The position numbers were made by a program, and so were the translations under genes. Below the pieces are notes generated by a model. The model made no database searches and was not told where the DNA came from. It saw only the letters and a program-made list of their open reading frames with translations. 7,644 nucleotides of DNA from Thermodesulfobacteriota bacterium (GTDB taxonomy: Bacteria; Desulfobacterota; RBG-13-43-22): assembly GCA_025454185.1 (NCBI GenBank), contig JALOOY010000062.1:1-7644 (forward strand), given 5' to 3'. Within the stretch, counting starts at the first letter, position 1, and each line of letters opens with the position of its first letter. Below, piece by piece: positions 1 to 5,474 of the stretch.

Positions 1-426
1 GGCGCAGGTGGGGGCCTCGACGAATTCCTGCAGATGGGGATGTTTGGCCAAATAGAGTTGCTGCAGAACGGCCCTGCGGTCGCCCGTCAGCTCCACGGCC
101 CGCCCCACGGCCGTCACGGCCACGGCCTCCCGGAAGTCGGCCACACGGTTGGAGCGGTTGTCGATCAGCAGCGAGGCCCGGGAGTCGGCAGCCAGGTTTT
201 CGAATTTGCGGGTCGACCGGGCCGTGGCGAAAACCAGCCCCCCCAGCTCTGGGGTGGCCGTAAAGGCCACCAGGTTGGTGTAGGGCTGGCCATCCCGTTG
301 GGTGGCCAATACAGCCAGTTGCTGGGTCCGAAACAGGTCGGCCAGCCGTTCCCGCAGGACCGGCTCCGGATCGGCATCAATTTCGGGAACCATGTCCAGC
401 GGTCCCGTTTGGGGGGTTTTTTCCAT
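1..426 (-). CDS. Pyridoxamine 5'-phosphate oxidase-family flavin-binding protein (3' end outside window)
   Basis: Translating the minus strand from the ATG at 426 gives 142 residues open to the window edge, so the C-terminus is missing. The segment from about residue 28 reads like the N-terminal half of the FMN-binding split barrel of the PNPOx/HugZ group: a strand ending LAVLATQ, then DGQPYTNLVAFT, a later VFATARSTRKFENL segment and ASLLIDN, corresponding to the family pattern of LAT...G.PY..LV.F...K..NL..D.R.SL..D. Family members bind FMN, haem or F420 and are soluble cytoplasmic proteins; the substrate cannot be told from this fragment. The start overlaps the stop of the upstream seleno-peroxiredoxin by one base (TGATG), so the two are very probably cotranscribed and translationally coupled, which suggests a shared redox or stress role. 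An HugZ-like haem-degrading role is possible but unsupported, because the diagnostic C-terminus lies outside. Confidence 0.85.
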   Translation of the reverse strand, partial: MEKTPQTGPLDMVPEIDADPEPVLRERLADLFRTQQLAVLATQRDGQPYTNLVAFTATPELGGLVFATARSTRKFENLAADSRASLLIDNRSNRVADFREAVAVTAVGRAVELTGDRRAVLQQLYLAKHPHLQEFVEAPTCA

Positions 427-896
427 CAGGCCCCCCCTTCCAGGGCGGACAGGACCTTGGGCACCGTATCCTTGGGACTGATCTTGTACCAGACGCCGCT
501 GACCTTCCCTTTTTCATCGAGCAGAAAAGCGGAGCGGATGATCCCCCAGGTTTTTTTACCGTACATGGACTTTTCCCCCCAGGCCCCGTAGGCTTCGGCA
601 GTCTGGTGATCCGGATCGGACAACAAAGGGAAACCCAGGCGGTTCTTCTCGTCGAACTGCTTCAGTTTGGGGGGCAGGTCGGGGCTTATTCCGACGGCCT
701 TTACCTTCAGATTCTTAAACTCCTCCAAGGCGTCCCTGACGCCCTCGGCTTGCAGGGTTCAGCCGGAGGTCCCGGCCTTGGGGAAAAAATATAAAAGCAG
801 TTTCGTGCCGCCGAAATCGGACAGCTTCACCTTCTTCCCTTCCTGATTCAACAGGGTAAAGGCCGGGGCCTTGTCTCCGGGTTTCCATGGGGGCAT
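426..896 (-). CDS. bcp: Selenocysteine-containing peroxiredoxin, Bcp/PrxQ type (in-frame TGA at 761-759 = Sec46)
   Basis: Read from the ATG at 896 with one in-frame TGA translated as Sec, the gene gives 156 residues, the same length as E. coli Bcp. It is a thiol (here selenol) peroxidase that reduces hydrogen and organic peroxides in the cytoplasm. The thioredoxin-fold landmarks are in order: KPGDKAPAFTL (residues 5-15), LSDFGG (25-30), then LLLYFFPKAGTSG-U-TLQAE around residue 46, where Bcp normally has the peroxidatic Cys in TPGCT. After the TGA the homology continues without a frame change (AVGISPD, FPLLSDPDHQTAEAYGAWGEKSMYGK, AFLLDEKGKVSGVW). The start is supported by AAGGAGGA at 908-901, four bases before the ATG. 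The protein has no Cys at all; the position of the E. coli resolving Cys50 is Glu51, so it would act as a 1-Sec enzyme needing an external reductant. A SECIS-like hairpin follows the UGA. A gene caller would see only the 3' part from about 728. The alternative, a nonsense-mutated pseudogene, is unlikely given intact coding on both sides and the exact position of the TGA. Confidence 0.93.
729..761 (-). promoter_or_regulatory. Bacterial SECIS element of the seleno-peroxiredoxin gene
   Basis: On the minus strand the UGA occupies 761-759. Fifteen bases later comes a perfect 6-bp stem, GGCGUC (743-738) with GACGCC (734-729), closing a 3-nt loop AGG (737-735). The loop therefore starts 22 nt after the UGA and has G as its second base. 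This fits the known bacterial SECIS rule (coding-region hairpin just 3' of the UGA, apical loop about 16-37 nt downstream, G among the first two loop bases), which recruits SelB with Sec-tRNA. CAA (752-750 region) could pair with the UUG following the stem to extend it across an internal bulge. Folding was judged by eye. Confidence 0.8.
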
Positions 897-923
897 AGGG
901 TCCTCCTTGAGTGAATTATAAGG

Positions 924-952
924 GCACAGTCCCGCGTTTCGCGGGGCTGTGC
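924..952. repeat. GC-rich 13-bp inverted repeat (hairpin) upstream of the peroxiredoxin gene
   Basis: GCACAGTCCCGCG (924-936) and CGCGGGGCTGTGC (940-952) are complementary over 13 positions with a single G-T wobble and a TTT loop. It lies in the gap between the photolyase 3' end and the seleno-peroxiredoxin start. No T-tract follows on either side, so it is not a classical intrinsic terminator, though it could stop or attenuate photolyase transcripts. On the minus strand a TATAAT (920-915) follows directly, a possible -10 box for the peroxiredoxin gene, but I see no matching -35 at 17 bp. A dispersed REP-type element is another possibility, given the adjacent tandem repeat. Confidence 0.6.
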
Positions 953-964
953 TACATTCCGCAA

Positions 965-1006
965 TTCGATGTTCGATGTTGGACGTTCGATGTTCGATGT
1001 TCGGTC
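965..1006. repeat. Tandem heptamer repeat TTCGATG (six units)
   Basis: Six contiguous 7-bp units run from 965 to 1006: TTCGATG, TTCGATG, TTGGACG, TTCGATG, TTCGATG, TTCGGTC. Four are identical and two diverged. It sits 40 bp beyond the stop of the photolyase gene, between it and the 924-952 hairpin. Short CGAACAT/TTCGATG heptamer arrays are, as I recall, common dispersed intergenic repeats in deltaproteobacterial genomes, and they generate spurious peptides such as TSNIERPTSNIE when translated. A small remnant of the same heptamer occurs at 3175-3187. I infer no coding function. Confidence 0.85.
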
Positions 1007-1046
1007 TTTATTTTCGTACTGGCACAGCATATCCCACCGGCCCCTT

Positions 1047-2552
1047 TCAAGCAAGCCGATTCAAGTAATCCTCCGCGGTTCGCAGATGCCCGGCCAATTT
1101 TTCGCCGCCCATCCGGTCGAGCTGCGAGGCCATCACCGACAGCCGTGGATTCCGGGCGAAAAAATCCCGGTGCCGATGGATGAACCGCCAATACAACCCG
1201 TCCCAGACCGTACACCATTCGCCCCGCGCAAAATCGCTCATTTTCAGAATATAGTTGGAGGAACTGATATAAGGTTTGGTGGTGATCAGACCCCCGTCGG
1301 CGTACTGGCTCAGGCCGAAGACATTGGGAACCATTACCCAGTCGTAGGCGTCCACGAACATCTCCATGAACCAGCGATAGACCTCCCGGGGAGCGACCTC
1401 GCAGAGCAGCAGGAAGTTCCCGAGGATCATCAGACGTTCGATGTGGTGGGCGTACCCGTAGCGGTTGACCCGCCGCAGCACGGTGTCCACCGGATCCATA
1501 CCGGTCGTGGCCGAATAGAAAGAGGCCGGGAGAGGTCGGTGATGATTCCAGAAGTTGGTTGATGACTGCCGCTCCCCGGCCAGCAGATAGACGGCCCGGA
1601 CGAATTCACGCCAGCCGACGATTTGCCGGATGAAGCCCTCCAGGGCGTTCAGGGGCACCCGGCCGGGGTGGGCTTGGGAAAAATCCAGGGCGGCGCGGAC
1701 CACTTCGTCCGGAGTCAGCAGGCCTATGTTCAGCGCAGGACTGAGCAGGGAATGAAAGAGAAAGGGCTCATCGACGCGGATAGCGTCCTGGTAATCCCCG
1801 AAAAAAGCCAGTCCGGTCTCGATGAAATGGCCCAGCCGCCTCCGCGCTTCCTCCGGAGAAAAAGGATAGATAAAATTCGCCGTGTCCCCCGGGTGGCCGG
1901 GGAAATTTTTTTCCACATACGAGCGGGCCTCTCGGACCAGCCCGTCCGACCTGATCGGAGGAGGCGGCGGAACCTTCAATCCCAGGGGCATCCGCTTCCG
2001 GTTTTGCGGGTCGAAACTCCATTTGCCGCCCAGGGGTTTGTCGTCCTGGACCAGGAGCTTCAAAAGGCGGCGCTGGGCGATGTAAAACGAAGTGAGGGAA
2101 TAGTGGCGTGCCTCCCTAAAAAAATCCTCGAACCAGCCCCGGGAGGTCAGGAAACCGGGCGAGGGCACCCTGGAGACCGGCAGCCCTGTTCGGGCGCTTA
2201 ACACGGATACTCTCTTCTCCAGAAGGTCGTCGTTGAGATCGGCCAGGACAATCCGTCCGCCCCGGAACTGTTTCAGTCTTTGGGCCAGATTATCCGGATC
2301 CAGGGCGAAACGGTATTCGAGATAATCGACAGCAAAACCGCTGGCCTGCAGCCGCGAGGCATAATGGCGCATGGCAGCCCGGAGAAGCAGCAATTTCTTT
2401 TTATGAAAGAAGGTCTTTTCTTGCGGGTCAAAAAAGAACCGCGGCTCCTCGATTAGAAAGATTTTCCGTTCATGGGCCAATCCGGGATGTTCCGGAAACA
2501 ACTGATGGGGGAAGACGAGCAGGACTTCCGTTGAAGCAATTGGCCGGCCCAA
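1047..2552 (-). CDS. Cryptochrome/deoxyribodipyrimidine photolyase-related protein (probable FeS-free variant)
   Basis: The gene encodes about 501 residues from a TTG at 2552. The protein resembles the prokaryotic photolyase-related (DPRP/FeS-BCP-like) group: an N-terminal Rossmann-type domain opening with STEVLLVFPHQLF, and a helical FAD domain with VGWREFVRAVY, NRYGYAHHIERLMILGNF, DWVMVPNVFGLSQYADGG, TTKPYISSSNYILKMSDF and LYWRFIHRHRDFFARNPR near the C-terminus. Family members bind FAD and repair UV photoproducts or sense blue light. The four Cys ligands of the FeS group are not available: the body has only two Cys (in LLLCEVAP and EWCTVWD). The TTG is preferred because AAAGGA lies eight bases upstream and homology begins right after it; the frame is open to a GTG at 2642, but the extra 30 residues look non-homologous and overlap the divergent promoter. 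Expressed divergently from the rubrerythrin-like gene, it probably forms a light/oxidative-stress pair with it. Repair versus signalling role is undecided. Confidence 0.88.
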   Translation of the reverse strand: MGRPIASTEVLLVFPHQLFPEHPGLAHERKIFLIEEPRFFFDPQEKTFFHKKKLLLLRAAMRHYASRLQASGFAVDYLEYRFALDPDNLAQRLKQFRGGRIVLADLNDDLLEKRVSVLSARTGLPVSRVPSPGFLTSRGWFEDFFREARHYSLTSFYIAQRRLLKLLVQDDKPLGGKWSFDPQNRKRMPLGLKVPPPPPIRSDGLVREARSYVEKNFPGHPGDTANFIYPFSPEEARRRLGHFIETGLAFFGDYQDAIRVDEPFLFHSLLSPALNIGLLTPDEVVRAALDFSQAHPGRVPLNALEGFIRQIVGWREFVRAVYLLAGERQSSTNFWNHHRPLPASFYSATTGMDPVDTVLRRVNRYGYAHHIERLMILGNFLLLCEVAPREVYRWFMEMFVDAYDWVMVPNVFGLSQYADGGLITTKPYISSSNYILKMSDFARGEWCTVWDGLYWRFIHRHRDFFARNPRLSVMASQLDRMGGEKLAGHLRTAEDYLNRLA

Positions 2553-2586
2553 ATGAAAATTCCTTTCCGGACAAGGGGTCCGTTGA

Positions 2587-2611
2587 CCGGCCCTTGACAG
2601 GGGCCGGCCCC
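2587..2611. promoter_or_regulatory. Inverted repeat around the -35 box of the rubrerythrin-like gene (candidate operator)
   Basis: CCGGCCC (2587-2593) and GGGCCGG (2601-2607) are exact inverted copies flanking the TTGACA -35 hexamer. A nested perfect palindrome, GGGGCCGGCCCC (2600-2611), fills most of the -35/-10 spacer. A repressor bound here would block RNA polymerase, so an operator is plausible. GC-rich palindromes also arise by chance in GC-rich DNA, and no regulator gene is adjacent, so this is tentative. Confidence 0.35.
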
Positions 2612-2623
2612 CCTCGGTATAAG
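2594..2623 (+). promoter_or_regulatory. Sigma-70-type promoter for the rubrerythrin-like gene
   Basis: A perfect -35 hexamer TTGACA (2594-2599) is followed after 18 bp by TATAAG (2618-2623), 5/6 to consensus. The start would lie near 2630, giving a leader of about 33 bases before the ATG at 2663. A second possible -10, TATAAC at 2633-2638, has no matching -35. On the opposite strand TATAAT occurs at 2636-2631 and could serve the photolyase gene, but its -35 region is poor. Confidence 0.65.
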
Positions 2624-2662
2624 TGATCTTATTATAACACACTTTCCACCGGGAGACCTCGA

Positions 2663-3163
2663 ATGGCCGAAAAGACCGAAAAAAATCTGCTATCGATCCT
2701 GTCTGCCGAATCCAAAATGGCGGCCCGGCACACCGCCTTTGCCCAAAAAGCCGATCACGAAGCCGATACCCGGGCGGCGCGCCTCTTCCGGGCCTTTTCC
2801 GAATCCAAGTCCGTCCAGGCCCGGCGCTGCCTGCTGCTGCTGCGGGGCCGGATCGGCACCACCCGGGAAAACCTGGCCGCTGCCCTGGAGTTGGAGCGGC
2901 AGGCCTATGATGCGCTATACCCCCGACTGATCCGGGAGGCCGAAGACGAGGGGATGAAGACGGCGGAGATGGTCTTTTCCCAATCCCGGGAAGTGGCGCC
3001 GGTTCAGGCGGCCCTGCTGGAAAAGGCTTTGATACCCGAGAAGGACTCGAACCCTGTCGATTATTACGTGTGCCAGGTCTGCGGCTATGTCAGCGAGAAC
3101 CGGGCCCCGGAAAAATGCCCCATTTGCGGTGCCATACCGGGGAAGTTCAAACCTATAGTTTAG
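2663..3163 (+). CDS. Rubrerythrin-like protein with degenerate diiron site and C-terminal rubredoxin domain
   Basis: 166 residues; ATG at 2663 has GGGAG (2651-2655) seven bases upstream. Residues 1-125 form a ferritin-like helical bundle recognisable from LLSILSAESKMAARHTAFAQKA, ALELERQAYDALYP, and IREAEDEGMKTAEMVF. Residues 134-166 form a rubredoxin-like metal site: C137xxC140 ... C152xxC155, with YVCQVCGY and EKCPICGA. Rubrerythrins reduce hydrogen peroxide in the cytoplasm of anaerobes, using a diiron centre fed by the rubredoxin iron. Aligned by eye, the first-helix Glu16 and Glu78 are kept, but both ExxH motifs are altered (K49..Q52 and A112..Q115) and the Glu after Glu78 is Ala81. The protein therefore probably lacks a normal diiron centre; peroxidase activity is doubtful and a structural, electron-transfer or metal-binding role is possible. 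It is expressed from its own promoter and diverges from the photolyase gene. Confidence 0.88.
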   Translation: MAEKTEKNLLSILSAESKMAARHTAFAQKADHEADTRAARLFRAFSESKSVQARRCLLLLRGRIGTTRENLAAALELERQAYDALYPRLIREAEDEGMKTAEMVFSQSREVAPVQAALLEKALIPEKDSNPVDYYVCQVCGYVSENRAPEKCPICGAIPGKFKPIV

Positions 3164-3174
3164 GTCTGAAAGAA

Positions 3175-3187
3175 CGAACATCGAACA
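3175..3187. repeat. Remnant of the heptamer repeat (CGAACAT CGAACA)
   Basis: Almost two units of CGAACAT, the reverse complement of the TTCGATG repeat at 965-1006, lie 12 bp past the rubrerythrin-like stop codon. Read along the transcript of the preceding gene, both copies have the same orientation. This is either a truncated copy of the same dispersed element or a chance match; 13 bases alone would not be convincing. Confidence 0.4.
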
Positions 3188-3219
3188 GGGAGTTAATTAC
3201 TATTTTTTTTGCTTCATCG

Positions 3220-3247
3220 TTGCTCAACCTCAGCAGGGGGGTAATAT
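3220..3247 (+). promoter_or_regulatory. Possible sigma-70 promoter for the AFOR gene
   Basis: TTGCTC (3220-3225) and TAATAT (3242-3247) are separated by 16 bp; ATATAA (3244-3249) is an alternative -10. The start would fall near 3254, just upstream of the ribosome binding site AGGAG (3261-3265). Both hexamers are imperfect. The gap is 107 bp with no clear terminator for the preceding gene, so readthrough from the rubrerythrin-like promoter cannot be excluded. Confidence 0.3.
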
Positions 3248-3270
3248 AAATTTCCCAACCAGGAGATTCT

Positions 3271-5295
3271 GTGGCAGAGAATAATCGTCCAAGCGGCAAG
3301 GGGTACTGGGGACGCATCCTCTGGGTGGATTTGACCACCCGCAGGACGGTCTATGAGGATGTGGCCGACGGAGTCTATGAAAAATTTCTGAGCGGCGCGG
3401 GTCTGGGCGCAAAATTCCTCTGGGACAGGCAAAAAGCCGGCGCGCATCCCCTGGGCCCGGAAAATGTCCTGGGCTTTACCACCGGCTTGTTGACAGATAC
3501 CGGGGCGCTCTTCGCCGGACGCTTCACGGTGGTGGGCAAATCACCTCTCTCCGGCGGCTGGGGCGAGGCCAACGCCGGCGGTTATTTTTCCCCCTGGCTG
3601 AAACGCTGCGGCATCGACGCCCTCTTTTTTTCAGGCGCTGCAGACGCACCGGTATACCTGTATATCGATGAACGGGGCGCCGAACTGAGGGAGGCCGCCG
3701 ACCTCTGGGGGCTGGATGCCCTGGATACGGAAATCCGCCTGAAGGAACGTTACGGCCCCCGGGTTCAGGTGGCGGTCATCGGTCCGGCCGGGGAAAAGAA
3801 AAGCTGTATCGCCGGCATCGTCACCGACCGGGGCCGCCTCGCCGCCCGCAGCGGTCTGGGGGGCGTCATGGGCTCCAAAAACCTCAAGGGCATCGTGGCC
3901 GCGGGGACCCGCCGGGTAGGAGTCGCCGACCGCGCCCAAATCAATCGCCTGAGTAAGGAATTTCAGGAGCGGATTTCCGGGAAAAAGGGGCTGAGCCGGT
4001 TCCTGACCGACGGCCTGCTGGGGACCCTGGGGAAGATTACCCGGCGCAGCCGGATCTTTCCCCGCCAGCCGGCCGACCTCTGGCGGCTGCTGCTCCGCAA
4101 ATACGGCACCACGGCCATCACGGCCATGAGCGCCGAGAGCGGCGACAGCCCCATCAAAAACTGGGGGGGCGTGGGCTATCTGGACTTTCCCCTTTCCCGG
4201 TCTCAAAAGATCGGGGCCGAGGCCGTTCGAAAATACGAGGTCAAAAAATACGGCTGTTTTTCCTGTCCGCTCCATTGCGGCGGCATCCTGCGGGTAGCCG
4301 ATGGCCCCTTCCCCATCCCGGAAATGCACAAAATCGAATACGAGACCCTCTGCGCCTTCGGCAGCCTGCTGCTCCTGGATGATCTCCCCCTTATCCTGAA
4401 GGTGAACGACCTTCTGAACCGGGCCGGCCTGGATTCCATCTCCTGCGGCGGCGCGGTGGCCTTCGCCATCGAGTGCTTCGAAAACGGTATCCTGACCCGG
4501 GAAGACAGCGACGGGTTGGAGCTGCGCTGGGGCAACGGGCCGGCCATACTGGGACTGACCGAAAAAATCATTGCCCGTCAGGGACTGGGAGATATATTGG
4601 CCGACGGGGTCAAGCGGGCCGCCGCCAGAATCGGCCGGGGTGCGGAAAGGTTTGCCGTGCATTGCGGAGGCGTAGAGCCCCCCATGCACGACCCCAAATT
4701 CGATCCCGGTTTCGGCACGGCCTATGCCTGCGAGGCGGCCCCGGGCCGCCACACCACGGCTTCCTACACCTATCTGGACCTGCAGTTTCTCGAAAAAAAA
4801 TTCCAGCAGGCCCGGAAAATACCGGCCCTGACCACACACCGCGAGAAGTACAGAACCGACAACAAGGGGGAGGCCCTGGCGGTCAATACCTTCTACAAGA
4901 TGTTGATCGACGGGGCCGGCGTCTGCCTGTTCGGGACCCAGATCGGCGGAAACTACCCGCTGACCGAACTGTTGAACGCGGCCGCGGGCGGGCACCGAAC
5001 CCCCGACGAATACCTGCTGGTCGGGGAACGGATCGGTCTGTTACGCCAGGCCTTTAACCTGCGGGAGGGCCTGCAGCCCCGCAAGGATTTTCGCCTCCAT
5101 CCCCGCATCGTTGGCGAACCCGCGCTGGCCAAAGGACCGGCGAAAGGGATTACGCTGGATATGGAGGGCTTGACCGATGGGTATTATAAGGCGCTGCATT
5201 GGGAGCCCGCCACGGGAAGACCGGAAAGAGGGCATCTGTCAGCTTTGGGGTTGGCAGAGGTGGTTCCGGTTTTGTATAGGGAGGACAATCATTGA
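3271..5295 (+). CDS. Aldehyde:ferredoxin oxidoreductase family protein (tungsto/molybdopterin, [4Fe-4S])
   Basis: 674 residues from a GTG at 3271, five bases after AGGAG; P. furiosus AOR, the type member, has 605. AFOR enzymes oxidise aldehydes to carboxylates (or run in reverse) with ferredoxin-type partners, using a bis-pyranopterin tungsten or molybdenum cofactor in the cytoplasm. The N-terminal domain is clear: YWGRILWVDLTTR (about 13-25), FLSGAGLGAKFLWD (about 39-52), FTTGLLTDTGALFAGRFTVVGKSPLSGGWGEANAGGYF. The cluster ligands are visible as C329xxC332xxxC336 (CFSCPLHC) and C552 (GAGVCLFG), matching AOR Cys288/291/295 and Cys494. The segment HDPKFDPGFGTAYACEAAPGRHT (about 470-492) lies in the conserved C-terminal half. 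No ferredoxin, MoaD-like or cofactor-biosynthesis gene is adjacent, so it looks monocistronic, and the aldehyde substrate and electron partner are unknown. The frame is intact throughout. Confidence 0.93.
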   Translation: MAENNRPSGKGYWGRILWVDLTTRRTVYEDVADGVYEKFLSGAGLGAKFLWDRQKAGAHPLGPENVLGFTTGLLTDTGALFAGRFTVVGKSPLSGGWGEANAGGYFSPWLKRCGIDALFFSGAADAPVYLYIDERGAELREAADLWGLDALDTEIRLKERYGPRVQVAVIGPAGEKKSCIAGIVTDRGRLAARSGLGGVMGSKNLKGIVAAGTRRVGVADRAQINRLSKEFQERISGKKGLSRFLTDGLLGTLGKITRRSRIFPRQPADLWRLLLRKYGTTAITAMSAESGDSPIKNWGGVGYLDFPLSRSQKIGAEAVRKYEVKKYGCFSCPLHCGGILRVADGPFPIPEMHKIEYETLCAFGSLLLLDDLPLILKVNDLLNRAGLDSISCGGAVAFAIECFENGILTREDSDGLELRWGNGPAILGLTEKIIARQGLGDILADGVKRAAARIGRGAERFAVHCGGVEPPMHDPKFDPGFGTAYACEAAPGRHTTASYTYLDLQFLEKKFQQARKIPALTTHREKYRTDNKGEALAVNTFYKMLIDGAGVCLFGTQIGGNYPLTELLNAAAGGHRTPDEYLLVGERIGLLRQAFNLREGLQPRKDFRLHPRIVGEPALAKGPAKGITLDMEGLTDGYYKALHWEPATGRPERGHLSALGLAEVVPVLYREDNH

Positions 5296-5404
5296 GAATT
5301 AAAAGTTGCGCATTAGGCATTGATAATTGATATTCGTCTAAGTTCAAAGCCTTCAAGAAAAGACTAATAATCAATTCTCAATTGTTAATTCCTAATTATC
5401 AATG
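5291..5404. repeat. AT-rich intergenic inverted repeats after the AFOR gene
   Basis: Two nested pairs of exact inverted copies occur in an otherwise low-GC stretch: ATTGAGAATT (5291-5300) with AATTCTCAAT (5373-5382), and CATTGATAATT (5318-5328) with AATTATCAATG (5394-5404). The first arm overlaps the AFOR stop codon. The base composition contrasts sharply with the GC-rich genes on both sides, so this may be a degraded dispersed repeat. I see no gene in 5296-5474. Confidence 0.55.
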
Positions 5405-5421
5405 AAAGACAAGAAGGAGGA

Positions 5422-5449
5422 CCCCCGGGCCCGAAAAAGCGCCCGGGGG
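5422..5449 (-). terminator. GC-rich terminator-like hairpin between AFOR and the seleno-rhodanese gene
   Basis: CCCCCGGGC (5422-5430) and GCCCGGGGG (5441-5449) form a perfect 9-bp stem with a 10-base loop. It lies 25 bp beyond the minus-strand stop at 5475. Going out of the hairpin on the minus strand, the sequence is pyrimidine-rich (GTCCTCCTTCTTGTCTTTC), a weak U-tract; the plus-strand exit is G-rich. It therefore suits termination of the seleno-rhodanese transcript better than of AFOR, though the two genes converge and it may serve both. Confidence 0.5.
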
Positions 5450-5474
5450 TGAGGGGAGGGTTTACGGCAGAGGG

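Noticed and set aside
426..728. Independent 100-residue peroxiredoxin-like gene
   Set aside because: This is only the part of the seleno-peroxiredoxin after the TGA, starting at an internal codon (the GAG-rich EEF segment) without a ribosome binding site and lacking the active-site half of the fold.
965..1006. CRISPR array
   Set aside because: The repeat unit is 7 bp with no spacers between units, so it is a simple tandem repeat.
1019..1034. TGGCAC match as a second sigma-54 promoter
   Set aside because: The sequence after TGGCAC is AGCATATCCC, with no TTGC at the required spacing, and it points away from any start codon at a sensible distance.
1047..1049. TGA at the end of the photolyase-related gene as a third Sec codon
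   Set aside because: The protein is already complete at its usual length, the sequence after the TGA shows no homology, and the frame soon reaches TAA, so it is an ordinary stop.
2553..2642. N-terminal extension of the photolyase-related protein to the GTG at 2642
   Set aside because: The extra 30 residues do not resemble the family's N-terminus, the GTG lacks a Shine-Dalgarno, and the stretch is the divergent promoter region.
3631..4995. Long open frame of 454 codons on the minus strand
   Set aside because: It lies entirely antisense to the well-supported AFOR gene, has no recognisable domain, and its composition (many Gly, Ala, Gln, Pro) is typical of a shadow frame in GC-rich coding DNA.
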